A model generated the notes under the pieces. It made no database searches. It was not told the origin of the DNA and saw only the letters and a program-made list of their open reading frames with translations. This document shows, in pieces, positions 1-12,980 of a stretch of DNA of 64,000 bases. Numbering within the stretch: the first letter of the stretch is position 1; each line of letters starts with the position of its first letter. The position numbers were made by a program, and so were the translations under genes. The DNA lies in the NCBI GenBank assembly GCA_040954595.2, contig CM082590.2:4278001-4342000 (forward strand). Reading direction: 5' to 3'. The DNA is from Balanoglossus misakiensis. Its lineage: Eukaryota > Hemichordata.

Positions 1-897
1 TGGAAATGTAGATCAAGGGTCATTGCCAAAATTATCAAAATATTTGGGTTATGTCCTGCCAGAGTAGTACTCATGTGAACAAAATCATGACTGTTGTGCT
101 TTTTAACAAGAGACATATCAATGTACAATTAAGTTCTGAAAGATCTTGATCAAAGGGAAAATGAAAGTTGCAAAAAATTGTATAATTAAGTGTTAAAAAA
201 AAGGATCAATGGACATGTGAAAGTTGACAAATTTTTTTAACATTCTTGTCTTATGTTGACTCTATCCATAAAAAGGCTTGGTGTGCTATCATTCAGTAGC
301 CTACAAATAGGAAATTTTAGTTTTTAATCGGAGTTCAGAAAATCCAATTAGGCTTCAATAAGGTTTAACCAATCACAATTTACGCGAAAGCTTGATTAAA
401 AAAAGATTTTGGAAATTTTTCATGGTATTTTTCAAAAATCCATAATAAATCCAAATTCACATGAACACTAACAATATTATTTTAAAAAATTGGAACGTAC
501 AGTAAATTAGAACTTGATTGGCCTTGTAATTTTTGAAAAAAAATGTCAACTTTTAAAGGTTATCAGAAAATCCAATATGGCCACCATGAAGAAGACAATT
601 AAAAGAACATGCAGCATCACAGGGGCCAAAGCAGTTAGCATGGTTCCAACAGAAAGCAAACTCTGTATCTATTGTGGATTCATAGAATGGTAGGTAAGCC
701 AGAGGTCACGCAAATTTGTGCCAACAAATTTTGATATCAAACTGATAAGTGTCCAACAAGAACCAAACTTCTAAGCTCAATTGGTTAACTTTAAATAGGA
801 TAAGTACATAATGATTGTGTTAAAGATTAATACTTCATTAGGTGTTCCAGTCCTCTATATTTGAAAGCCATATCTGCTGTGCATGTCAAATTATGGG

Positions 898-1470
898 AAA
901 GTAGATCATGGCCAAAATTATCAAAATATTTGGGTTATGTCCAGGCAGCAATAGTACTCATGTGTACAAAATCATGACTGTTGTGCTTTTTAACAAGAGA
1001 CATATGCAAGTAGATCAAGGGTCATGGCCAAAATTATCAAAATATTTGGGTTATGTCCTGGCAGCAATAAAACTCATGTGAACAAAATCATGACTGTTGT
1101 GCTTTTTAACAAGAGACATATCCAAGTAGATCAAGGGTCATGGCCAAAATTATCAAAATATTTGGGTTATGTCCTGGCAGCAATAAAACTCATGTGAACA
1201 AAATCATGACTGTTGTGCTTTTTAACAAGAGACATATCCAAGTAGATCAAGGTTCATTGCCAAAATTATCAAAATATTTGGGTTATGTCCTGGCAGCAAT
1301 AAAACTCATGTGAACAAAATCATGACTGTTGTGCTTTTTAACAAGAGACATATCCAAGTAGATCAAGGGTCATTGCCAAAATTATCAAAATATTTGGGTT
1401 ATGTCCTGGCAGCAGTAGTACTCTTTGAACAAAATCATGACTGTTTAGCTTTTTATCAAGAGCCATATCC
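898..1470. repeat. 117-bp tandem array 1 (about 5 units)
   Basis: Successive units begin at the 'gacatatccaagtagatcaa' motif near 999, 1116, 1233 and 1350, which gives a period of 117 bp. Each unit contains 'ttatcaaaatatttgggtta' and ends in 'gtgctttttaacaagag'. Units differ by single substitutions. Confidence 0.9.
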
Positions 1471-2440
1471 ACATAAAATTTAGTTATGGAATTACTGGGT
1501 CAAAGGACATGCGAGAGTTGCCAACAAATTGTTTAATCAAGTTTTGAAAAAACTGGATCAAAGGACATGTGAAAGTTGCCAAAAAATGTAACGTATTCTA
1601 GTCATATGGCGACTCGTATCCATAAAATTAATTTGTGTGCTTTCAATGAGTAGGCTAGAAATAGAAAATCTTAGTTTTTAATCAGTGTTTAGAAAAATCC
1701 AATTTGGCTCCAATAAGGTGACACCAATCACAATTCACTTGAAAACTTGATTAGAAAAAGATGTTCTGTAATTTTTTAATGAGATTTTTAAACAATCCAA
1801 TTAGGCACCCAAAGTCACTTGACCACTAATGATATTTTTGTCAAACTTTCAACCCTACAGTAAACTAGAATTTGATTGGCCCTGTAGTTTATGAAAATGT
1901 CAACTTTTAAAGGTTATTAGAAATTCCAATATGGCCACCATGAAGAAGACAATTAGAGCTACAAGCAGCATTGGAGTGGCCAAAGCGGTTAGCATGGTTC
2001 CAACAGAAAGCAAAGGCTGCATCTGTTGTGGATGCCTAGAAATGGTAAAGTATGCCAGAGGTGATGCAAAATGTGCCAACAAAATTTGATACCAAACTGA
2101 TCAGTGTCCAACAAAAAGCAGACTTCTACGCTTTATTGGTTAACTTTAAATAGCTTATATACATAATTATTGTGTTAAAGTTAATACATGTACTTTATTA
2201 GGTGTTCCAGTCCTCTAAATTTACAAGTGACCTATTGGTCAAATGAGCTCTGCTGACCTTAACAGTGTAACCTGGGCGATGATATGAATACCCTAGGTTT
2301 TAATTCATAACAATTGTATTCTATTGAACAAAACCAAACATAGACATCACAAGTATTTATCCAAATTCAGCTTGATTCATTGCACTAAAGAAAGAAAGAA
2401 TTGAATTCTAAAGAACAACATCAAAAGGAAGCACCAAGGT

Positions 2441-2868
2441 TCTAATTTGCATATTCATGAACCCATCAAAATTCCAATTAACAAAATCAGGTAGGGGCAC
2501 CATACCACACATTCCTACCAATTTTCAGCTCCATCGTACATGTAGTTAGGGAGAAGAAGATTTTTTTACCAAAAATTTTATTTTTAGATCTAATTTGCAT
2601 ATTCATGACCCGATCAAATCCAAATTAACAAAATTAGGTAGGGACACCATAACACACATTCCTACCAAATTTCAGCTCCATCGTACATGTAGTTAGGGAG
2701 AAGATTTTTTTACCAAAAATTTTATTTTTAGATCTAATTTGCATATTCATGACCCGATCAAATCCAAATTAACAAAATCAGGTAAGGGCACCATAACACA
2801 CATTCCAACCAAATTTCAGCTAAATATGCCAAGTAGTTTTATAGAAGAAGATTGAAATACCAAAAGTT
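2441..2868. repeat. Tandem repeat of about 146 bp, three units
   Basis: The motif 'ctaatttgcatattcatga' recurs at 2442, 2590 and 2734, so the period is 144-148 bp. Units share 'catacacacattcctacca'-like and 'catcgtacatgtagttaggg' segments. The first and third units are more diverged. This repeat is unrelated to the 117-bp unit. Confidence 0.85.
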
Positions 2869-2908
2869 GACGGACGACGGATGACGGACGACAGACGACG
2901 GACAGACA
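2869..2908. repeat. Short GACGGAC-type simple repeat
   Basis: An imperfect run of 'gacggacgacggatgacgg'-type 7-10 bp words sits at the junction between the 146-bp repeat and the next 117-bp array. Confidence 0.75.
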
Positions 2909-2989
2909 TTTATCAACCTACTGCTACAGCTCGGCTGACACAAGTGACAGCAGAGCTAATAAAAGCTGTATCTGCTGTGCATGCCAAGT

Positions 2990-3811
2990 TTTGGAAATGT
3001 AGATCAAGGGTCATTGCCAAAATTATCAAAATATATGGGTTGTGTCCTGGCAGCAATAAAACTCATGTAAACAAAATCATGACTGTTGTGCTTTTTAACA
3101 AGAGACATATCCAAGTAGATCAAGGGTCATTGCCAAAATTATCAAAATATTTGGGTTATGTCCTGGCAGCAATAAAACTCATGTGAACAAAATCATGACT
3201 GTTGTGCTTTTTAACAAGAGACATATCCAAGTAGATCAAGGGTCATTGCCAAAATTATCAAAATATTTGGGTTATGTCCAGGCAGCAATAGTACTCATGT
3301 GAACAAAATCATGACTGTTGTGCTTTTTAACAAGAGACATATCCAAGTAGATCAAGGGTCATTGCCAAAATTATCAAAATATTTGGGTTATGTCCAGGCA
3401 GCAATAGTACTCATGTGAACAAAATCATGACTGTTGTGCTTTTTAACAAGAGGCATATCCAAGTAGATCAAGGGTCATTGCCAAAATTATCCAAATATTT
3501 GGGTTATGTCCTGGCAGCAGTAGTACTCATATGAACAAAATCACGACTGTTGTGCTTTTTAACAAGAGGCATATCCAAGTAGATCAAGGGTCATTGCCAA
3601 AATTATCAAAATATTTGGGTTATGTCCTGGCAGCAGTAGTACTCATATGAACAAAATCATGACTGTTGTGCTTTTTAACAAGAGACATATCCAAGTAGAT
3701 CAAGGGTCATTGCCAAAATTATCAAAATATTTGGGTTATGTCCTGGCAGCAGTAGTACTCATGTAAACAAAATCACGACTGTTGTGCTTTTTAACAAGAG
3801 GCATATCAACG
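2990..3811. repeat. 117-bp tandem array 2 (about 7 units)
   Basis: Seven near-identical units of the same 117-bp repeat as at 898-1470, in the same orientation. Units fall into sub-variants ('gcaataaaactc' versus 'gcagtagtactc') that cluster, which is consistent with local unequal exchange. Confidence 0.9.
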
Positions 3812-4587
3812 TAGAATTAAGTTCTGAAAGATCTGGATCAAAAGACGAATGAAAGTTGCAAAAAAATTGTATAATTAAGTGTTGAAAAAATGGATGAAAG
3901 GACATATGAAAGTTGATAAAAATTGTTTAACATATTTAGGTCTTATGGTGACTCGTATCCATAAAAAGGATTGGTGTGCTATCATTCAGTAGCCTTGAAA
4001 TAGGAAATTTTAGTTTTTAATCGGAGTTCAGACAATCCAATTTGGCTTCAATAAGGTTTAACCAATCACAATTCACTTGAAAGCTTGATTAAAAAAGATT
4101 TTGGAAATCTTCATGAGTTTTTGAAAAAATCCATAATAAATCCAAATTCACATGACCACTATTAATATAATTGAAAAAAAATTGGAACGGCCAGTAAATT
4201 AGAACTTGATTGGCCCTGCAGTTTAGAAAAAAATGTCAACTTTTAGAGATTATCAGAAAATCCAATATGGCCCCCATGAAGAAGACCCAACTATAAGCAG
4301 CATTGGAGTGACCAAAGTGGTTAGCATGGTTCCAACAGAAAGCAAAGGCTGTATCTGTTATGGATGCTGAGAAATGGTAAGTAAGCCAGAGGTCACACAA
4401 ATTTGTGCCAACAAATTTTGACATCAAACTGATAAGTGTCCAACAAGAACCAAACTTCAAAGCTCAATTGGTTAACTTTAAATAGGATAAGTACATAACG
4501 ATTGTGTTAAAGATTAATACTTCATTAGGTGTTCCAGTCCTCTAAATTTGAAAGCCGTATCTGCTGTGCATGGCAAGTTATGGGAAA

Positions 4588-5975
4588 GTAGATCATGGCC
4601 AAAATTATCAAAATATTTGGGTTATGTCCAGGCAGCAATAGTACTCATGTGTACAAAATCATGACTGTTGTGCTTTTTAACAAGAGACATATCCAAGTAG
4701 ATCAAGGGTCATGGCCAAAATTATCAAAATATTTGGGTTATGTCCTGGCAGCAATAAAACTCATGTGAACAAAATCATGACTGTTGTGCTTTTTAACAAG
4801 AGACATATCCAAGTAGATCAAGGGTCATGGCCAAAATTATCAAAATATTTGGGTTATGTCCTGGCAGCAATATAACTCATGTGAACAAAATCATGACTGT
4901 TGTGCTTTTTAACAAGAGACCTATCCAAGTAGATCAAGGGTCATTGCCAAAATTATCAAAATATTTTGGTTATGTCCTGGCAGCAATAAAACTCATGTGT
5001 ACACAATAATGACTGTTGTGCTTTTTAACAAGAGACATATGCAAGTAGATCAAGGGTCATTGCCAAAATTATCAAAATATTTGGGTTATGTCCTGGCAGC
5101 AATAAAACTCGTGTGAACACAATCATGACTGTTGTGCTTTTTAACAAGAGACATATCCAAATAGATCAAGGGTCATTGCCAAAATTATCAAAATATTTGG
5201 GTTATGTCCTGGCAGCAATAAAACTCATGTGAACACAATAATGACTGTTGTGCTTTTTAACAAGAGACATATCCAAGTAGATCAAGGGTCATTGCCAAAA
5301 TTATCAAAATATTTGGGTTATGTCCTGGCAGCAATAAAACTCGTGTGAACACAATCATGACTGTTGGGCTTTTTAACAAGAGACATATCCAAATAGATCA
5401 AGGGTCATTGCCAAAATTATCAAAATATTTGGGTTATGTCCTGGCAGCAATAAAACTCATGTGAACACAATCATGACTGTTGTGCTTTTTAACAAGAGGC
5501 ATATCCAAGTAGATCAAGGATCATTGCCAACATTATCAAAATATGTAGGTTATGTCCAGGCAGCAATAAAACTCATGTGAACACAATTATGACTGTTGTG
5601 TTTTTTAACAAGAGACATATCCAAGTAGATCAAGGGTCATTGCCAAAATTATCAAAATATTTTGGTTATGTCCTGGCAGCAATAGTACTCATGTGAACAA
5701 AATCATGACTGTTGTGCTTTCTAACAAGAGACATATCCAAGTAGATCAAGGGTCATTGCCAAAATTATCAAAATATTTGGGTTATGTCCTGGCAGCAATA
5801 AAACTCATGTGAACACAATTATGACTGTTGTGCTTTTTAACAAGACTAGAGACATATCCAAGTAGAACAAGGGTCATTGCCAAAATTATCAAAATATTTG
5901 GGTTATGTCCTGGTAGCAATAAAACTCATGTGAACACAATCATGACTGTTGTGCTTTTTAACAAGAGACATATCC
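4588..5975. repeat. 117-bp tandem array 3 (about 12 units)
   Basis: This is the longest of the three arrays of the 117-bp unit. A two-unit periodicity of sub-variants is visible at about 5040-5400, where 'ctcgtgtgaacac' and 'ctcatgtgaacac' alternate. One unit near 5846 carries a short insertion ('aagactagagac'). Confidence 0.9.
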
Positions 5976-6725
5976 AAGTACAATTCAGTTCTAACAAATC
6001 TGAATCAAAGGTCATGTGAAATTTGCCAAAAAATGTAACGTATTCTATACATATGGTGACTCGTATCAATAAAATGAATGTGTGCTTTAAATGAGTAGGC
6101 TAGAAATAGGAAATCTTTGTCTTTAATTAGAGTTCAGAAAGTCCAATTTGGCTCCAATAAGGTTTAACTAATCACAATACACTTGAAAACTTGATTAGAA
6201 AAAGATTTTGGAAATGTTAAATGAGATTTTTCAACAATCCATAATGAATCCAAAGTCGCATGACCACTAACAATATTATTGAAAAAAATTGGAAGGGACA
6301 GTAAATTAGAACTTGATTGGCCATGTAGTTTTGAAAAAATGTCAACTTTAAGAGGTTATCAGAAAATCCAATATGGCCAACATGAAGAAGACAATTAAAG
6401 GAACATGCAACATTACAGGGGCCAAAGCAGTTAGCATGGTTCCAACAGAAAGCAAACTCTGTATCTGTTGTGGATGGCTAGAAATGGTAAGCCAGAGGTC
6501 ACTATGTCTATGTATAATTAACTTCTTAAAACATAGCGTATAGGAAACTGTTGTGCCATTTGGGGATTACACAGATTTTAGGTATTCACCAGAATTAAAT
6601 CGCGGGCGACATTGGCAAGCATATATGGCAAAAATATTCAAATACTATGGAAACATAAAAAAATTCACCATGCTCAATCAAGTGTTATGTGTCACTGCAA
6701 TCTTACAAGCAGCACTAAAAAAAAC

Positions 6726-7005
6726 AGATTTTTGTCCAAAAACTGTCTGTAAAATACATGCGAGTATGACAAGCTAATTAGTCCAATCAGACAGAGGCAT
6801 TTACTGACCTACCACCAGTTTATAATAAAATAACCGGTGGTCTCTGTAACAGCTGGACCACAACTGATTTTTGTCCAAAAACTGTCTGTAAAATATATGC
6901 GAGTATGACAAGCTAATTAGTCCAATCAGACAGAGGCATTCACTGACCTACCACCAGTTTATAATAAAATAGCCGGTGGTCTCTGTAACAGCTGGACCGG
7001 TAAAA
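6726..7005. repeat. 140-bp direct duplication
   Basis: The segment beginning 'gatttttgtccaaaaactgt' at 6726 is repeated at 6866 with only a few substitutions. Each copy ends in 'ggtggtctctgtaacagctg'. Confidence 0.85.
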
Positions 7006-8860
7006 TTATATAAGGCTGTTTATTTTACTGATAAAAAATGTTTATAGGTCTTTGTAGGTTATAATAAAGAAAATTATCAAAATCGGTTCACCAGTTTTCA
7101 AGGTACAAAAGCATCAAAAAATACTGATATTCTCAAGTATCTTCAACATTTTTCAAAAAATTATGCACGATTCACAGAAGAATACTTCTTTCAGTTTTAC
7201 AGGAGATCATCTAAACTTGTAAAGAAAATCTCTCTATTTTTTGCATGGCACCATGGGAAATATGAAATTTTGCAATGTTTGATGTTCCGTGTCTCAATCA
7301 TAGTTGATCTAATTGTAACGAAATTTTCAGAATATATTACAATATATGTGCAGATACAGATAGTGACTTCAGTTTTTGATATCTGGATTACAATTTAAAT
7401 TCCCAGGCGCTCAAAAAAGGAAAAACCTAGCATTTTACCATTGCAAATGGGCGGCCATATTGGATTGATATTTCATTAGATGGCAATATCTGTTTATACA
7501 CTGCAATTTGCTGAAAATCAGTTCAATCACTGTAGTGAGTGGAAATATTTAAATTCTTGTGTATTTTGAGCAATAATACTACTACCAAAAATATTTTATA
7601 CAGTTACTTCTGGACAGCAAAAATTGCCATCATTCAAGTCAAACTCTCAGATCGGCCCTTTTGCTTGCCTGTGTTGGGCAGATATCAAAAGTGGAGAAAG
7701 TTGGATAGTGTAATGTCTACATGTATTTGTACTATCCTTGTAGTCTATTAACATTTACACGATTTTCATATTAATTTTGGTATGATATGCATGGAAAGAC
7801 TGGCTGGCTATAAATCATAAAACTGAACGTCCTTGCACCATACAGTTTTTACTGCATACACATGTAGTTTAAGCAAACTGTGTATTTCATGTATTCCACT
7901 TTTCTGCCTTCCTTGCTGGCTTTCTCCATTTATTTTCTTACTGTTTCTTTGTAACATTACTGATTTTTTTTTCTGGTAATTCAATTTCTGGCTGAAATAA
8001 ATGTACTAGAGCTGGTAAGGTTTCCTGAACATTAATCCCTGTATCTTGAAGGCAGGTGTGCAAGTTCATATAAAGTTCATTGGTTAAAGGAATATTATGA
8101 GCTGATAAATCTTCTAAGCTCTTCTTTCTGGCTAGAAGGTCTGCTATATTATCGAATACTCTTTATGCTACTTCCATAATGTTGCCTGTGCAAATTAACA
8201 ATCAAAATACCCACTTGCTAGACAATTGTAAGACAAACATTTTTGTTGGGTAATTACAGAATAATTATTTTAATTCCATGCATACTCTACCTAAACACAA
8301 ATTAGAATATATAACTGAAATTATAATTATACACAGGTCTATGAAATGCAAAGAAAATGTATTTCTAGGAAAGAACACCCATGGGCATTCAGCTCTAAGC
8401 AGATAACATCAGTCACTTTGAAGACATGTCACTTCCCAGACTTGACTAAACAAACTTCCAACCCTGAAGTGAAACGCATCTCCGAGTTGCATACACAATA
8501 TGATCATATAATGTTAGATATTTATCATGGTTTAAGTGAAAACAAATTAGGAGATGTAAACACCCCTGCCATTTATTCAGTGCCATATAATGCTGCCATT
8601 ATGCACATATTGACTCTAGCCACTTTCCCAGTGGGAGGAAAAAGACTTTAATGGACACCAAGCGGGAAGAAACGAAAGTTACTAAGTTTTTGGCATTTCA
8701 TTTTTATTTGTGAGATCGAGAAATTAAAATATGACAAGTTTAGAAAATAATCAGATTACACAGTATGTCCCAGTTCGTATGGCGGCCATATTGGATTCTG
8801 AACTCTCTAGTGATATAAACATATAGTGTACTTGGCGAGTCTCAGTATAGGGAAATCAAC
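7006..8860. other. Non-coding stretch, no feature recognised
   Basis: AT-rich sequence. Short open frames (for example at 8346-8651) show no recognisable domain, no splice context and no low-complexity pattern that would support coding. I see no gene here. Confidence 0.5.
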
Positions 8861-9260
8861 ACAATCAGACAAAACTTGGGTTACCCATTGCAATAATACT
8901 ATCAAATTTCAAAGCAATCCCATATGCAGTTTCAGAAAAATCAGTATTTTCACCAAAATTGTACAATATCTTACGTCAATCGCTTCAGGGAACATGCCTA
9001 CCAAAGCTCAAGGCAATCTGACAATCAGTTTGAAAGAAAATAATTTTTAATGAAAAATTCCAAAACTATCACACACAAAACGCAAATATGCATATTTCAA
9101 GTATTTTTCTAAAACATCTCACTTAATTATTCCCAAGGAACAACCCTGCAAAATTTGAAAGCAATCTGACAAGCAGTTTTAGATAAAACAATTTTTGACC
9201 AAAAAAGACAAAAAATTCTACAAAATTATAAATATGCACATTTTTCATCAACCAGGTTTT
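8861..9260. repeat. Degenerate dispersed repeat ('aaagcaatctgacaa' family)
   Basis: Diverged units of about 120-130 bp contain 'caatctgacaagcagttt' followed by 'tttttgaccaaaaa'. The same family recurs at about 11520-12980 on this strand and inverted at 26330-26960. It is an old tandem or dispersed repeat. Confidence 0.6.
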
Positions 9261-11519
9261 CATCAAATGGGACCATATATCCAAATGTATGCTTCAAAGC
9301 AACACGACTGTCGACTCTCAGAGAAAAAAATGCTTGTCACCCTGGTCAAAAATTTGGTTTTACTAAAACATCAAATCGGTTATCTCTCAAAGCTAAAAGG
9401 GTTATCACCAAACAGATTACAATTTTCTTTACTTGGGGTGGTTTTGGTTTTATCGGTTTGCCCAATAAAAATTAGGATAATTGTTTAAGTATGCCAACAG
9501 TGAGGTGGAAATCACACCAGAAAAGCGAAAATACGCCAACAACATGTAAACAGTAAAATGTTACGAAAAAACAAACAGAAAAGCGAAAATACACCAACCA
9601 CGTTTAAACCGTAAAATTAAAAAAAAATGCAAACACTGGCTCTACGTGCGCTTAGGCAAGAGGCCTAGCAATAAAATTCTCACAGAGTATAACCCTATAA
9701 ATATGTCTAGACTTTCTCGATTATGACCTCAGGGTCAGCAGCGAAGCCATACACAGAATGGCCGAGAGGCATGGCTAGCTGCACGCCCGTAGCTCGGATT
9801 TTTTTCTGGAATAAGACCTACTTCTGTTCAACTACAAGGTGTTGAACGGATAAGCTGCAAATCACCTAATACCAGACTAAACAATCGAGCGACGGTAACG
9901 TAGCTACATAGGCTATGGTACTAAAAGCAATGACTGGATTATGAGCCTACCGAAAAGACGTCTTGATCCCGCGGCAGTAAGAAGGAAAGTGGTCGAAACC
10001 CGGCGTCGCACACCGGAAACGGGTCAATGATCACCTGTTGTTATGGAGAGTGGGACTTGTTACCCAATCACAGACCATAGTTAGCATTACGACACACTAA
10101 TGAATATGCATACATGCTATAGCTGCATATTTTATTATTTTAGAACGCACTGGAACATGCCATTCTCGCAAGCCAGAGCCGTAAACAGGTCGCATTCGAA
10201 GGAATATTCCATTTGTATATGCAAATAGCAAACCTATGTTCTCGAGTGTGAGTGCACCATTGTCTCAGGGGGGTGGCTCACGTCCCAAAGAACAGGGGGT
10301 AATTTTCTACCACAGCCGCGCATTTCAAACCGAGCAAGCAAACTGCTAACTTCCGTTGTCTGGGCAACATTTTGATGTGCGTTAAGTTTTGCACCTATTC
10401 GACTTTGAGGAAACAGACCTATAATACTTCCTAATGTGGTTCTCTTTCTGGGTCATTTTGTTGGTCCAACCACGATCCACGAGATCGTAAACTGCTTGGA
10501 TTAGGGCGCTTTAGGAAGCTGCAGCTGCGGCCGCAGGTCAAGTCGGTGTGTGTTGTATTTAACAAACATGGTGAATGTGTTCGGCACAGCAACATGCTCG
10601 CTCTACCCACAGCCACAGTACCGTACTGTCGATCGTTTCCATGTCTGTTTCACGCTCGCTCTTTATAATGCCCTTATCACGCCTCCCGTATTGTGTTCAT
10701 GATATGACAGTCCCACTAATCTGACAACACGCTCGCTTTTATTATGTCAATTTGTCCCGTTCGCTAGCACTGCGTTCAGGCCTGCATTCACCATTAACAG
10801 ACTATCCCATTCGCCAACTTTACTGAACTACAAAGTGAAGAACCAGTTTGCGTCTTGGCCGAAACAACCGGGGTCATGGAAATTAAAGGCCGAACCGAGA
10901 AGATTAAGTGCCATTCCCGAAGTAACGACCAACCAATGTTTACAGAGAAATCAGATGACATCAAATAGCGGAGTTCTTATCCTGTCGGGATGCGTTTACC
11001 TCGGAATCGGCGAAGTTTTTTTGTCGTCGAGTTTGATTTCATGGACGATGCAGTCTAGTTATTTGATGATCCATAATTGATATTTTTTTTTGGGGGGGGG
11101 GGTCCTGGTGTCGATTATTCGAGGCAGGAGAAGAAATGTGCCGACAGCGCAAATTGCCGTTTTTCTCGCTCTGTTTAGTCGATTTTGACAACTTCAAAAG
11201 TATTAAACTTCACTCTGCGTTGGTCGAGAGGTCTTAAATTTTACCCATCCAACAAAACAAACGTTTGTAGTCAATAAAGTGTTCTTGGCGGGAATTAAAA
11301 TTGATTCAATGCAATTCAAGTTTGAATTTGATCAAATTTTCTAAATATAGATAAATCGACAGGCCAACACTGTCCATGCACCAAAAAGAACAGCTGGTCG
11401 CGGAGATGAATTTTGTTTTTGTATATAACAAAATACCCTACAAAATATAAAAGTTCCGAATTACCTATAATTTGATTCCATTATAATTCCAATACTATTA
11501 ACTCAATTTTAGAGTAATA
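9261..11519. other. Intergenic stretch with a CpG-richer core, no gene recognised
   Basis: Between about 9640 and 11100 the sequence has more CpG and higher GC than its surroundings (for example 'ctcgctctttataatgcc', repeated as 'ctcgcttttattatgtc'). That could be a promoter region or simply unmethylated or young inserted DNA. A run of about 12 G lies at about 11092-11103. No exon with supported splice sites was found. Confidence 0.4.
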
Positions 11520-12980
11520 CACTGGGAACTATTATTTTTCAAAATTGGAAAATATGCCCCCAAAATACAAGATATTGCCAACAAAAAGCATTGACACTTT
11601 CATCATTGGTTTTGTAAATTATCATGACAACGCACCCAGGAACCTTTAAATCAAATTTGAAAGCAATGGAGTAGAGGGTTCTGAGAAAGAGTTTTGACCA
11701 AAAATGGCAAAAATCACCCCAAAAATATAATATTAAATTCTTCTAGTTGATTTGACAAACATACATGCAAATTTCCAAAGCAATCTATGAGCTGTTTTAC
11801 ATTTAAAAAATGATCAAAAAGGTAAAAATTGCTCGCAAATTTTGCAGCAATTTAAACAAAACTTTAGTAACTCAGATCACCTATATGAAGCTCCATACTA
11901 AATTTCAAAGAGGTGGGCTGATTAATTCCAGAAAGGTAGTTTTTTTACAAAAATGTAGAAAAAGACAAACAAATGCGAAAAATAGAAAATTCAAAGTATT
12001 ACCTCAAAACATACAGAATCATTATGACCAGGGGTTGCTGAGTTTCTGAGTTTTGACCAAATTAAGGTTTTTCCCAGAAAATTTGCATATTTTTGGCAAT
12101 GTCAACTTCGTTTGAACAAACTCCCATCTACAACCCGGTATGCATCTACACACCAAATATCGAGGTTGTACGCGTAGCAGTCTTCAAGTTTTTGATGTGG
12201 ATGGACATACTCCCATACATCCATACAGATGCAACGTACCAATCTCATAAGGTCCCACTGGAATATACCAATACAAATGTGACATAAACACTTGACTTGC
12301 GGGCGCTGTTACTCCTCAATGAAAGCAGATAACGCGACACAAACTGGTCATTTTTTTCAAACTTGTGCTATAAGTAATATGTGTGACCAACTCTATGACT
12401 TAATTTTTTGTTAATGACCTAATACCAAACAAATAGATATGATCTAATTTAAAAAAACTGTCCCAAAACTGCCAAACACAAAAATGCAAACATCACCAAA
12501 ATTATACAATATCTTACTTCGATGAGAACATGCTTACCAAAGTTCAAAGCAATCTGACAAGTGGTTTCAACGAGAAAATCACAAGTTACCTCAAGAACAC
12601 AAATAAGCAAATTTCAACAAAATTTTCAAACAACTTACAATTGCTTAACCCTGAGAACATGCCTACCAATTCCCAAAGCAATCTGACAAGCACGAGGTTT
12701 CAGAGAAAACGATTTTTGACCAAAAATTGCAAAATTTGGCTCATAATTACAAATGTGCAAACTTTGCAACAATTACACCTATAGGAAGATTTATACTAAA
12801 TGTTAAAGAAATCAGCCAATTACTTTCATAGAAAATATTTTACCATTGTGTTAAAAGACAAAACATTCATAAAAAGTAGACAATTCACGATGTTAGCTTA
12901 GAACTTATATAGCTCTATGATCTTGGCATAAGAAACATGCATACCACTTTTCAAAGCAATCTGACCAGTAGTTCCCAGCT
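11520..12980. repeat. Degenerate dispersed repeat ('aaagcaatctgacaa' family), larger block
   Basis: Several diverged units carry 'caaagcaatctgacaag' near 12550, 12680 and 12955, plus the 'tttttgaccaaaaatg' companion. The block is related to 8861-9260 and, inverted, to 26330-26960. Confidence 0.6.

Larger units (their letters stand above)
1..6500. repeat. Complex repeat domain: long modules alternating with 117-bp tandem arrays
   Basis: No gene is supported here. Arrays of a 117-bp unit alternate with a long module that contains 'caatatggcc' and 'agttagcatggttccaacag'. The module recurs near 560-690, 1910-2050, 4240-4380 and 6350-6490, each time in the same orientation. The copies therefore lie about 1.35, 2.33 and 2.11 kb apart, and the spacing varies with the number of 117-bp units between them. 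Divergence between modules is visible, whereas units within one array are nearly identical, so the arrays were homogenised or expanded later than the modules duplicated. Small open frames here are by-products of the repeats. Confidence 0.85.

Noticed and set aside
2881-6019. Open frames of 60-101 codons containing repeated IIKIFGLCPGSN-like peptides
   Set aside because: The peptide repeats follow the 117-bp DNA unit (39 codons per unit, so frames stay open by chance), and equivalent arrays elsewhere do not keep a frame.
8346-8651. 101-codon plus-strand open frame
   Set aside because: No domain or similarity recognised, and it is flanked by AT-rich sequence without splice signals that I can support.
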